Source: Liolophura sinensis
Lineage: Eukaryota; Mollusca; Polyplacophora; Chitonida; Chitonidae
NCBI RefSeq assembly: GCF_032854445.1
Contig: NC_088301.1
Span: 58,228,512 to 58,292,511 of the forward strand
DNA length: 64,000 bases
Direction: 5' to 3'
Positions 52,111 through 62,890 of the stretch are shown here, piece after piece. Every line of letters starts with the position of its first letter. Within the stretch, counting starts at the first letter, position 1. Under the pieces are notes generated by a model. The model saw only the letters and a list, made by a program, of their open reading frames with translations, was not told the DNA's origin and made no database searches. Both the position numbers and the translations under genes were made by a program.

Positions 52111-52130
52111 GGGGCAGCTTACTTATATGC

Positions 52131-52412
52131 GGGGGGCCTCCGTGGATCAGTTGGTTAGCGCTGCTAGCGCAGCGTAATGACCCAGAAGTCTCTCACCAAT
52201 GCGGTCGCTGTGAGTTCAAGTCCAGCTCATGATGGCTTCCTCTCCGGCCGTACGTGGGAAGGTCTTCCAGCAACCTGCGGATGGTCGTGGGTTTCCCCCG
52301 GGCTCCGCCCGGTTTCCACCCACCATAATGCTGGCCGCCGTCGTATAAGTGAAATATTCTTGAATACGGCGTAAAACACCAATCAAATAAATAAATAGAT
52401 AAATAAATAAAT
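52131..52412 (+). mobile_element. SINE family A, best-preserved copy
   Basis: The head is GGCCTCCGTGGATCAGTTGG (A-box region) with GAGTTCAAGTCC (B box). The conserved body contains CCGTACGTGGGAAGGTCTTC, GGATGGTCGTGGGTTTCCCC, CACCATAATGCTGGCCGCCG, TATAAGTGAAATATTCTTGA and CGGCGTAAAACACCAATCAA. It ends in an (AAAT)n tail with ATAG variants. It abuts the family B copy on its left and the LTR element on its right. Confidence 0.92.
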
Positions 52413-52429
52413 ACTTATATTCGGTAAAA

Positions 52430-52770
52430 TATAAGAGAGTTGAACAAGTCTCAGTGAAGCAGTACTAGATAAAAGAGCGGCGGAAATCCGTCCCACAACA
52501 AGGAACAAAGTACGACGTACTTGGAAGCCGGAATATTCCCCATTTGGACGCTGTCATCAGTAAGAGACTATACATTTTTGTGATTACTTTTATTGTTTTG
52601 TATATTACTATCAGTTGTATTATTTGTCCATTTTTGTTCAAATATATGTATTGAACTTATTCAAGCGTCTTCGTGTTCTTTTGATCTTGTGTAAGGCCTT
52701 TCGCTGAACCGGAATAGTTGAACAAGTCAGTTGTTTCCCATTTTTACCCTCCGATAGTGGCACCCTTACA
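52430..52770 (+). repeat. Probable 5' LTR (left border uncertain)
   Basis: It lies immediately upstream of the primer-binding-site-like sequence and ends in CA. It contains AGTTGAACAAGTC twice (52437 and 52720) and a T-rich central part. There is no second LTR in the window to fix its borders. Confidence 0.5.
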
Positions 52771-52773
52771 TAC

Positions 52774-52791
52774 TGGGGTCTTGTCTGGGAA
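52774..52791 (+). other. Candidate retroelement primer-binding site
   Basis: TGGGGTCTTGTCTGGGAA matches 14 of 18 positions of the tRNA-Pro type site TGGGGGCTCGTCCGGGAT, three bases after the presumed LTR end. The assignment is by similarity from memory and position. Confidence 0.45.
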
Positions 52792-52919
52792 CTAAAACTG
52801 TTTGTGCTAAACTGTTGTCAGCTTTGTTTAGCGGGGTTTTGGCTCCTGTTTTGGATCAAACAGAGATTCCCATTTTGTACGTCTATTTATAAAGTTTCTT
52901 TGTAACTAAGGGCTGAGGA

Positions 52920-53430
52920 ATTTAATGTAGGGTCAGGATTTGTCAGTTGTTAAGCTGCCTGAAGGTAGATTTAAGGAAAATATCTGACAAGTTTGAATTA
53001 GACTTAAGCCAAAGTGAAATGGTGTATGCTGTTAGCAAACACTTGGGCTTAGGTAATACTTTACCTATTATGGACCAAAGTGGTGATATTGAGTTAGTTA
53101 AGATTCAGTTAGAGAAGAAAAGGTTTAAGTTTGAAAAGAAAGAAAGAGAAAGAGAGCAATAGAAGAAAGGGAAAGAGAGAGGGAAAGACAGCAAGAGAAG
53201 AAAGAGAGAGACAAAGAGAAGAAAGAGAGATTGAGTTAGAGAAGTTGAAATTAGAACAGGAGTTCAAACTGAAGAAACTCTTGGTAATGTAATGACAATG
53301 ATATGGTAAGTCGTAGTCGCCAATGATTTGGTTTGGTTCGAAACATTCGATTAGTGCCCAGTTTTAACGATAAGAATGTAGCAAGGTTTTTTCTGTCTTT
53401 TGAGAAAGTGGCTGTTAGCTTGGAGTGATA
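52920..53430 (+). pseudogene. gag fragment of the gypsy element
   Basis: The open frame at 52947-53162 (DKFELDLSQSEMVYAVSKHL) runs into a purine-rich E/K/R helix that is interrupted by a TAG at 53160. Further on, LVPSFNDKNVARFFLSFEKV (about 53350-53427) is a typical capsid start of these elements, stopped by TGA. Frames are broken between the pieces. Confidence 0.65.
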
Positions 53431-53447
53431 TGAAAGATAAGTATCAG

Positions 53448-53729
53448 CTGAGGATTAAGCAGTTTAAATTCATAGGTTATCAACCTCAGTCCCTAGAGGC
53501 TTTGGAACGATACCACCAAACCATGAAGGGTGGTCTACGAGCATATTGTATGGAATATCCTGAAGACTGGGACAAAGGGATTCCATTTGTATTCTTTGCC
53601 ACTCGGGCTACTTCTAATGAGTCCACTGTGTTTAGTCCATTTGATTTGGTGTATGGTTATGAGGTTAGAGGTCCTTTAGCTTTGATGAAGGACCGTATCT
53701 TGGCCTGGGAAGCAGAAGAAACTTATTAG
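53448..53729 (+). pseudogene. Integrase C-terminal fragment of the gypsy element
   Basis: YQPQSLEALERYHQTMKGGL contains the catalytic Glu region (normally HPQSQGALERYHQ). It is followed by EDWDKGIPFVFFATR and FSPFDLVYGYEVRGPL, which continue the core and its C-terminal end. The upstream half with the two Asp motifs is missing. The frame ends at a TAG after EAEETY. Confidence 0.85.
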
Positions 53730-53756
53730 AGTACGTTTCCCAGTCAATCAGTAGCT

Positions 53757-53918
53757 TTTGCCAGCACAGTAGTAAATCATGTAGAGGAGAGCGGTGACTT
53801 ATCTACTACATCTACTCAGTCCAAAGAGCCAGCTAGCCTTCAAGTTGATTTGTTAGATCCTAAGTTGAATAACTCAGGTGTATTGAGCAATTTAGATGAA
53901 GTGTTGTCATCTTTCTAA
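53757..53918 (+). pseudogene. Linker fragment normally found just before reverse transcriptase
   Basis: A short frame contains LDPKLNNSGVLSNLDEVLSS and then a TAA. In mollusc and fish gypsy polyproteins as I recall them, an LNNSxxLxNLD segment precedes RT. Its position after integrase here suggests the integrase-before-RT order of Gmr1-like elements. Confidence 0.5.
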
Positions 53919-54219
53919 ACGTCAGAGACAGGACTTACACTTGACAGTTCGATACTGGAGATTGGCATTTCATAATGAATTGCCAATTTGATATCTGTGA
54001 TTGACACTGAGCTGTAATTATTGATCTCCTATGCGTGGAAAATGTCTTAATCTGGATTGTGGTATTTTTTTGCCCCGAGGCTAGGACATATATACCTTCT
54101 ATGTCTGGTTTATGTAATACGGCAAAACAAGGGATTAACACAGAAAATTGCAGAAGTAACATATAGTTCCCAAAGTTCCTAATTTACTGTTCCTAAGTCT
54201 GAACATAAGACCTATGCAA

Positions 54220-54480
54220 CATGTCCATATGTACTCTTCAACCTCTCTAATAATTTTAATTCATCTCTGACTGGTAAATCATACAGTATTTATGATTTTG
54301 TTTAATTCACTAAGTGTTGTCATCAGTATGTTGGAAAGACCACTCAAAATCACATCTAAAGCTAAACAGAAAATCAGTCAGGCAAAAACAAGTGCTGACA
54401 GAAAACATTTTTCTGCCCCCGATCATGGTTGGGAGGACTTCAGCATTCAAATAATAGACATGATTTATCCTTCTTCAAGG
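54220..54480 (+). pseudogene. Penelope-like element GIY-YIG endonuclease remnant
   Basis: One frame reads LTGKSYSIYDFV, a stop, then KCCHQYVGKTTQNHI (the CxxC...QYVG part of a Penelope-type endonuclease). A frameshift leads to KQKISQAKTSADRKHFSAPD and then HGWEDFSIQIID, equivalent to the conserved HF..P.H...D....ID region. The reverse transcriptase is absent. The SINE at 54486 follows directly. Confidence 0.65.
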
Positions 54481-54485
54481 GATAC

Positions 54486-54608
54486 TGGCGGATGATCCTG
54501 GATTTCCTCTGAGCTTTGCCCGGTTACCTCCTATCATAATGCCGATCGCCGTCGTATAAGTGGAAATATTCTTGAGTACGACGTAAAACACCGATCGAAT
54601 AAATAATT
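54486..54608 (+). mobile_element. SINE family A 3' fragment
   Basis: GGATGATCCTGGATTTCCTC, GCCCGGTTACCTCCTATCAT, CGCCGTCGTATAAGTGGAAA, TTCTTGAGTACGACGTAAAA and CACCGATCGAATAAAT match the family A 3' half in order. Confidence 0.88.
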
Positions 54609-56149
54609 CAAGGGATACTGTTTCCGATGTAGAGCGGAAAATGTCTGATGAGGAACTATTGTGGATACTGGAACTTAAATGACAATATCATATGCTCATT
54701 TGCATGTAACATCCAGTCAGCGACACGACTCTAATATGACACAACTGTTATAATGCTATCAAGTCAACGCAATAATGGTTGAAATTTAACGTGTCAGTTC
54801 ATAGCAACATAACCATCAGCTTAGGTTTGTTTAAAGCAGCAAACATCATCATGCACTTTCTCTTAAAATATGAAGTAAAGTGGTACTGAATTATTTCACA
54901 CGCGGAAGCTGTTAAAGACTTCAAGAGTCTGAATACATCTTTACTTACCTTACCTTTACATACCATCCATGTAAACATGTCATGACTGATAACCTTAATA
55001 GTCTAAAAAATGATATTATGCCTCTGAGGGGTCCGAAGTATAGAACGCCCAGAGGAATAAATAAGAGAGTTAATAAGAAAACTATTCTTTCCGCGCATGA
55101 AAACATAGCTATTAAATGGTCAAAAACGGAAGAAAGTAGAACTTTCAGTCCATGGTAATTGGCTTGAGATAGTAAAAAAAAACGTCATATATGCAATCCA
55201 TCATATAAACACTAATGCCCACACCAACAAGTTTTAGTTCTAAAGGGCCCTATCGTGTAAAAGATGCTTGTTTAACTTCAAAGAAAATACGTTAACGCCC
55301 GCTGTCAAACGTCTTAATAATTTTATACTTTTCTGCACGAATTATTACTATCAGTGTCTTAAAGACGAGTTAGATAAAGATATTATACATTCCTTACGCC
55401 TTCTCAACATCATGGAAAACTGTTGACTGCTTCCCTTTGTATGAATCCGTCGTAATTTACACGTCTTTACACACTTTCTTATGTGATTTATTGCTTTGTG
55501 TTGAACGATGTGTCAGGAATTAGTCTTACGATTATTGACCTGGACCGTCCATTTTGGTTGACGGCTGACATACGAATGTCTGTATTGATGACTATATTTG
55601 AAGTCGGCATCTGAGGTTTACAAAGCAAAGTGTGTGCAACAGTCGAATTTGGAATCAAGGACTGATACACCGTTTATGTACTTTCTTAATAAATGGGCAC
55701 ATTTGTTAGTTATAAAAAAAAGACTCAAGATACCCGAGTTTCCTTGCACTGAGTGAACTGCTTTAAATTTGGTTGTATTTTCTTCTTCTGACATGTGCTG
55801 GTTCACACCGTATGCGATGCATGGTGGTGTTTTTGCAACGTCTTACTAAAATGCAATTATCACGTCAACATATTCACCCAATAATTTAGGAAATTGAGTG
55901 ATTTGCGAGTAACAAGCCAGTTTTTGACGTCATCAGCGAAGTGAAGAAATGAAAGGTAATCTCGTTCGTTTTCATGTACAACTATAGCGAATAGTTAATC
56001 TGTAAAAGATCTGTATCAACGATCATCATCGGATAAAAAATCAGTGTAAGGCATTAAACACCAATTAAATGATTTCGGATGATTACTGACGACGGCTTCA
56101 TTCTTACATTGAACGCGTCTTGTTCCACATGATTTTCGGATGATTTAGA
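54609..56149. other. Intergenic, nothing recognised
   Basis: No coding or structured feature is supported. A short GTAAGGCATTAAACACCAATTAAAT at 56046-56070 may be a last trace of a SINE A tail. Confidence 0.45.
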
Positions 56150-57640
56150 GAATCCGTCTTGAAGGTATCATTACGATTGAATTTGACATGGACCTTGAGA
56201 TTATAACTACAGCTTATTTGTTCTTGATCTTCTGATCATCATTACCTTTAATTTCCGATTATTATCAAAGTTTATTTGAGAATGGACGTTGGGATTATGT
56301 GTACGGTTGAACTGGTCATCGATTAACGATAATCATCATGAATGATTCTGATGGGGATCTTGGTGTTATTATGGAACTTTGTATTATTAAGGAAATTGAT
56401 CAATATAGTTGATTTTGTCTGGATCTTTCTATTTCATCAGTGATGATTTGATCATGGATGCTGTGATCTGACAACATGGATTTGATCACGGATATTGCGA
56501 GTATGGTTACGTTTGGTTTGGTCATTGCTCGGTTTGTGATTACCATTACAGATGATTCCGAAACTGATATGTTTAAACTGGACATGGATCTTCTGATTTT
56601 CGTTACGGCTGATTTAGACACTGATAATGAGACTAGTTTTGCTGTTGGTTGAGTCACAAATCATGCAATCATTGTTAGACTTTATTTGATTATGGATTTA
56701 CCTTTATGGCTGATTTGGACATGGGTCTAGTGATTATCATTGCAAAGCATTTATTTTGGATTTTGCTTATATACTTACGGTTGAGTGGGATATAAATATT
56801 TGTATTATGAGAGCGTTTGATTATGATGTGGATGTTGTCACAACCATTGCCATTGATTTACACTTGGATATTGCTATTATCAATGCAGTGGTTTTGGGCA
56901 TTATCGTGAGATTATTAGATGTATTACGGTTAATTTGGACATGTATCTGGCGATTATCATTACTGCTCAAGTTGATTTTGATGTGAATATTGAGATTTTT
57001 ATTACGATTGACATGGATATGAATTTTTCAATTATCATTATCATTATTATTAATGACTATGATTGGGGTTGGCTGGACATGTATCTGGCGATTATCATTA
57101 CTGCTCAAGTTGATTTTGATGTGAATATTGAGATTTTTATTACGATTGACATGGATATGAATTTTTCAATTATCATTATCATTATTATTAATGACTATGA
57201 TTGGGGTTGGCTGGACATGTATTAGTGATCATCATTAGGCTTGATTTCAATGTGCAGTTGGCTTCTATCGTGACCTTTGGGAAATGGACTTGTTACCCTG
57301 GACATTAATATTATGGATATAATGATGATTGAATTGGTCGAAGATCTTGCGATTATCGTGCGGGTAATACAGACTTGTGTCTTTCGATAATCATTACAGC
57401 GTATTTGAAGGTGGACTTTGTTACTATCATAATGTTGGATTTGTATCAGAATCTTGCGATCATCACTACAGTCTTATTGAATATAGACCTTGCGATTTGT
57501 ATTACTGTTGATTTGTTATGGATCTTGCTATGATTATGTCTGGTTATTTGGACACGAATTTTGTAATTATCATTACATGCGGCATAATGGGTCGATTGGT
57601 TCTTATGAATACGACTATACTTATCTGGACAATGAACAAA
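56150..57640 (+). repeat. Diverged 36-bp satellite block (GATTTGGACATG...ATTATCATTACAG)
   Basis: Many imperfect units share TTGATTTGGACATGGATCTT and GTGATTATCATTACAGTT-like halves with indels. The same unit is regular at 58190-58745. The long open frame at 56935-57225 results from the period being a multiple of three and is not taken as a gene. Confidence 0.75.
56939..57226 (+). repeat. Exact 138-bp tandem duplication within the satellite
   Basis: The segment from ACATGTATCTGGCGATTATC at 56939 is repeated without mismatch from 57077. A third copy breaks off after about 12 bp at 57215-57226. 138 is 46 codons, so the frame stays open. Confidence 0.93.
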
Positions 57641-58189
57641 ACGGTCCCCTGTCACACCGACTTCAGCTGATTTCAATTTTCCCCTCAAAATGAACCTTAC
57701 CTGGATGGCAATATACTGAAGGGCCCTGCATATAATTATTGCAAAACTGGTGTGTCTAGGTTATTCCATCAAACGCCTTCAATCTAAACGTCTTAAGGAC
57801 AAGAATGGTTATAATTCGCTTGAAACCAAATATGAACAGAACGTCCAGAATCTCTGAATTCGGTATAATTGTGTCTTATCCTGTTTAACTCGGGGCACAC
57901 GTATTAATCGTTTTTTATTTACATGACGGTCACCATGTTGGATATATGAACAGTTGCAATCAAAACGCACCTGAGAGACAAATTTTGATTATCGACTACG
58001 TATATACAATCATGGTATACGAGTTGGATACTGATTTCATTCATTCACCTAGAACATTCCATGCGTGTTTCCATTATCATTTAAAAACGCTGGCTGCTTC
58101 CTATGCATCATTCCATGCTAGTTTCGTATTTTATTCACTTTCTTAGTCATTTGTGATTTGTCATAATATCGTCATTGGTGTTGATTTGT

Positions 58190-58745
58190 AAATGTTTCTT
58201 GCTATTGTAATGGTGGTTTTTATTTGGACATGAACCTCCTTCTTTATTACTGATTTGGACATGGTTCTTGTGATTATCGTTACAATTGATTTGGACATGG
58301 TTCTTGTGATTATCGTTACAGTTGATTTGGACATGCGTGTTTTTGATTTGGGCATGGACCTTGTGATTATCACTACGGTTGATTTGGACATGGGTCTTGG
58401 ATTATCATCACAATTTTTTGGACATGGATCTTGTGATTATTATTACAGTTGATTTGGACATGGGTGTTTTGATTATCACTACAGTTGATTTGGACATGGG
58501 TGTTTTGATTATCACTACAGTTGATTTGGACATGGGTGTTTTGATTATCACTACAGTTGATTTGGGCATGGATCTTGTGATTATCATCACAGTTAATTTG
58601 AACATGGACCTTGTGATTATCATCTCGGTTAATTATGACATGGATCTTGTGATTATACATCATTACAGTTGATTTGGGCATGGATCTCGTGATTATCACT
58701 GTAGTTGATTTGGACAAGGATCTTGACATTATCATAACAGTTGAT
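58190..58745 (+). repeat. 36-bp satellite, regular block
   Basis: About 14-15 units of the GATTTGGACATGGGTGTTTT / GATTATCACTACAGTT type. The three units at about 58449-58556 are nearly identical. Read forward the unit gives LDM(D/G)(L/V)LVIIxTVD; the reverse strand is open too. It is noncoding by all appearances. Confidence 0.9.
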
Positions 58746-60590
58746 TTCGGTATAAAGAATCCTATTTTTTTTATTTTGTTAACTGACTCACTGTTATATG
58801 TCTTGTGAGTAAATCCATGCATAATGACAGACATTGTCAATATTTCACGTCAATTATTACTAGATCAATTTTTAAAACAAGCATCGACACAAACCACGTA
58901 AGAACGTATATGAAGTAAGAAATCAGGACGGACTCGAGTAGAATGAAGCGGTCAACTATTCTTTGTGATGCCAGGACGACACAAGAGCTGTTCAAGAGGA
59001 TTTTAATTTTCATCCAAATTGTGTAGCATGGTTATCAACAAATGTATCAGTTGCTTTTTTGATTTCAACTGTTCATATATCTAATGTGCCAATCTAAACT
59101 CTTCACAAATCCAGTGTGACAATATGAGTCAACAAAATGAATGTATAGCCTCTAGCCTGGGTTAAGCGGAATTAGACAGTTATGAAACAGAGTGCCAGAT
59201 TCTGGACATTTTCCATGTTTATGTACAGAATAATTATACTCATTGTAAAGTATAATTATATTTTTAATTCAGGCCCAGATAACAAGTAACAAAACAAAAT
59301 ACTACTGACTGACGCACAATGAAGAATGAAGCAGAACCGTAAGCTTATTCCATCACGGTACATGGCGCGCCATGGGCACAAAGGTACTATATTACACAAA
59401 ATACAAGACATCCTTATTTTTGTTTACCATCAGTACGCCTACCATCAGAACAGTTGAGGAAATGGCGCAGATAATTCAATTATTGCCGTAGAAGGGGCAT
59501 GTATAGATTTACGGGGAGATGGCAAATCGTCAAACGTAATCGTTGAAACAAGGCCTCTTGTGGGTTTACCTGATGCATTTAGGGTTTCATCTAACTAATT
59601 TAATGCTTAAATACTAGCAACCAACACACCCCCTTGCTCCGAGACTTACAATGCATTAAAGGCCGTCGGTCTAGAATTATTCGAATGCTGAGTGGTCATC
59701 ACATTCGATAGTGCATCCGAGGTTCTTGGTCCATCAGCATTAATTATTCAAAAGTCGGTGGTTTCTCCGGTAACTCCGGCTTCCTCCGACACACTCACCA
59801 GATCGGAATGAGATCTCTTTCATTATTCTTCCCCAGCTTATAATTAGCTTTGAGAAATACAAAGCTGTACTCTTTCCATTTATTAACCTGGAACTCGGTC
59901 TTTTAGGTCGTGCTGTCGTCAACACGTAAAAGATGAATACGCTACAAAACCCAGTGTCCTTTAAACCCGAACGAAGTAATTCTGTCTTCGTATTTCCTAT
60001 TTTTTTATTAGTGACAGACTTAATCCTGTGTAACAAAAGCAACAAACATTGCTGGTTTCCTAGGGACTAACGTTGGAAATATTACAGGACAATTTATCAT
60101 TGGTAATGTATGTCAGACTAATTAGGTGTAGGGAAATGGAATGTGTTTTTATTTCTAAACTTTGGTATAGATAGACTAATACGGCTACTGGCCAAATCAG
60201 ACAGTTCCGATGACACATTGTAAGTAAAAATATTCTCGATTTTTTTTATACATTTGCCATAATGTAATCAGTTTCGTCACCCCCATTCACCCCTTAAAAT
60301 TATCAGTAAGTTTTTTTATGGCAGCTACATGTACGTCTTCTGTAACTGCAGATGATTACAATCTATGCGTCAAAACAGACATTCGTGTACCAGCCGTCGA
60401 CCAATAAGGATGTTCCAGGTAATCCCAGATAGGATATTTAGATGGGTACCATATGGACGTGATCTGGATATCTTGGCAGGGGTTTGCCCAGGTGTATGAA
60501 ATATTCAGCATACAGCATATCTATCTTTATGGTAGATTAATGAAATCAGAGAAACGGGTTTAAATACATGTATATCTGACACCCGTATAC
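58746..60590. other. Intergenic, nothing recognised
   Basis: Only a 14-bp palindrome CATGGCGCGCCATG at 59361-59374 stands out. The minus frame at 59740-60045 matches no family I know. Confidence 0.5.
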
Positions 60591-60630
60591 TCTGTATTCC
60601 GTTTGAGACATTTTTCTGTCGTGGTCAAGT

Positions 60631-61103
60631 ATGGAACTTCAGGCAGAGTTGTGTGCTGTTAGCCGATTGGAGTGCCCCTGCCACATTATAGGTGAGTAAC
60701 ACGGTGCAAATGGATACAATTAAACTCTAGTAATATTAAATTCATCAACCAAATCAGAGGATTCTTTTATTAGGGCCTACAGAAATATCCTGTAGTTTTA
60801 ATATGGTACAAATATACTATCCAAAATGCTGTGGAACCTTAACTTTAATACTATTTTGACGTGAAACAAATTCTGGGGTGTAACACTAAGAGACACATAC
60901 CCCCTCCCCTTCCCCACCCCCTCTTCCCCCGCCAGGAGTCCTTAGATGCCTGGACTTAATTGGTGTCAAGTGACCAACAGGAGATCCTGTGGTGCCCAGT
61001 GGACCTCTGTCTCTCTCTGTCTTTCCCGCTGGACTTAGAACTGTTAACATTTGAGGGAAAACTATAGGACACATTTACAAGTTATCTTAATTTGGATCAA
61101 CAG
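60631..61103 (+). CDS. Possible first two exons of a plus-strand transcript (short ORF)
   Basis: ATG at 60631 opens MELQAELCAVSRLECPCHII, followed by an excellent donor (G|GTGAGT at 60692). A strong polypyrimidine acceptor (CTCTTCCCCCGCCAG) precedes 60936, and a good donor (CAG|GTAAGAG) follows 61103. A TTTAAATA at about 60558 could act as a TATA element. Joined, the frame ends at TGA 60971-60973 after 32 residues, so the transcript may be noncoding, may use another start, or the splice pair may be chance. No family recognised. Confidence 0.3.
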
Positions 61104-61576
61104 GTAAGAGTTTAACAATTCTTATAATTGATAGAAAAGAAAATAAGAAAAGTATTAATAGTTAAAGTTTTCAATCTTTTAATTATTGGCAAACCTGGAA
61201 TTTGATTAATCTAAGCTAATTTCATTGAAATGCTCTATAAATTATTGTAAAACTCATTGTTTAGAAAGTAAACATGTAGATTCGTTAATTTATATTTTAA
61301 TTCAAATAATGACAACATTTTTAATAAACAGACATTTCTTCAGTTTGATACAAATAGTTAAGGTTTATAAACCTTAATAAGTTTAGTAAATAGGGATTTA
61401 ATAGTAGTTTTTTGTCTTCCCTACAAGTGATATTTCCTCAGACTAACATTGTCATCATGCATACATGGTGACGGTATAGGGAACTTTGCGCGGGGGTTTT
61501 GACCAGTGTAAAACAGGCTCCATAGTTAGCTATAGGGAGGTAAGGTTTCCCCTCCTTCGACTCTTCGACCTTTCCG

Positions 61577-61850
61577 TGCCGGCAGCTGGGAGGCGTGCCT
61601 AGCAACGCCAAGGGTACGTCACTCGCAGCCTCATCACTACCTCACACCTTGTGTCCTCTCGCCCAGAATTTCAAACTTTCATCAATAAAGCTCATACCTC
61701 CTCAAAGTTTAGACAGTTTCCAGCATTTTAATACCAAGCATGCACCTGTACACCAAACATGGCCGCCTGAGTGTAAAAAAAGACTTCATACCCTAAAATA
61801 CACAGAACTACAATCGAAAAACGGAAATTGTAATGGGGGTCTGTGTCCAT
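61577..61850 (+). repeat. Dispersed repeat, copy 2 of 2 in window
   Basis: Counterpart of 1622-1886 in the same orientation; shared blocks include CAACGCCAAGGG, CTTGTGTCCTCT, AAGCATGCACCTGTACACCA and ACGGAAATTGTAATGGGGG. It carries an extra AATAAAGCTCATACC-region insertion relative to copy 1. Confidence 0.75.
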
Positions 61851-62599
61851 AAATGTAAACACTGCCACATGTAGCTACATTATAACTACTTACAACTTGT
61901 AAATTTTAGTTATTATTTTTAAATAAATACAAGAAAAGGAAAGAAATCAAATGCAGGCTATTTCTGTCTTGAAAAAGTTAAACTTGTTCTCATAACAAAC
62001 TACATGTAGTCGCAATTGTGAATTAAAATTGTCATTCTATTGTATTCGCACACAAGTTTCACGCAGGCTATAAATTTTACTTACATTCACACAATCACGA
62101 TGTCAACAATGTGGTTGGTGATTCATTAGCCTATACATTTACATGTTATGAAACGATATCATTGTGTAATATGGGCTGAACTGATTTATTGTATAGTACA
62201 ATACTCAACAACCCGTTCAGTCTGTTGATGTTGATTAACGTGTATTTTGAATAAGTGGCATTTCCTCTAATGTTTGACTATTCTGTTAGTGAACATTTCA
62301 TCACTTCAAATGAATGTATCAAAACACAAGGGTGCAAGTGTGGAGTCATGGATGTAAGATTTTTCTTTGTTGAGCATACACCATCAATGACAGATCTTTT
62401 GTATACATATCACATGTATTTAAAATATATTTATTTTTCATAATTGTGGCTGTCAGTTGAATATACACAGAGATTGTCGAGACACTATATGATCCGCTAC
62501 AATGTATCAGTTGGAGTTATCAGAAGTATGCCTGTCGTATCAGCCGAGCACGAAGAGCTCATTTGAGAGGATACATATGCGAACTGTATGGAAAAACGT
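61851..62599. other. Intergenic, nothing recognised
   Basis: AT-rich sequence without repeat or coding support. Confidence 0.5.
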
Positions 62600-62695
62600 A
62601 GGATGCCTCTGTATCACATGGTTAAGGACCCTTTCATCATCATATGGCTGAAAAAATTGTTAAGTACGACGTTTAACCCCAAACAGTCACTCACT
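62600..62695 (+). mobile_element. SINE tail (GTACGACGTTTAACCCC type)
   Basis: CATCATCATATGGCTGAAAA, then TTGTTAAGTACGACGTTTAA and CCCCAAACAGTCACTCACT form the 3' end of a mollusc SINE type related to the remnant at 6605-6665. Confidence 0.6.
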
Positions 62696-62890
62696 ATGCA
62701 TCACGCAGACAACCTGTCAGAGATGTATCTTGGATATATAAATTTCAATGTCCGGTGTAGTATGTAAGTGTTTGATAAAATACAGTCATGAATAGATTTA
62801 TCAAATACACTTTTTATTTTCAGAGGCTGTACAGTGGAATGCAGAACTGTGTTCAGTTCCCTGCCAATGACTGATATAATGAGGATGGGA

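Larger units (their letters stand above)
52430..53918 (+). mobile_element. Internally deleted Ty3/gypsy LTR retrotransposon remnant
   Basis: In order: an LTR-like segment ending ...ACCCTTACA at 52770; a primer-binding-site-like TGGGGTCTTGTCTGGGAA (52774-52791); gag fragments; a deletion joining gag to the end of integrase; and a linker fragment that in related elements leads into reverse transcriptase. No 3' LTR, protease, RT or RNase H was found. The left LTR limit is uncertain because it abuts the SINE tail. Confidence 0.75.

Noticed and set aside
51926-52412. tRNA genes suggested by A- and B-box motifs
   Set aside because: No cloverleaf can be completed; the boxes are the heads of SINEs.
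56935-57225. 96-codon repetitive frame
   Set aside because: Consequence of a 138-bp (46-codon) duplication of satellite DNA.
58373-58840. 155-codon minus and 97-codon plus frames in the 36-bp satellite
   Set aside because: Explained by a repeat period divisible by three; both strands open at once.
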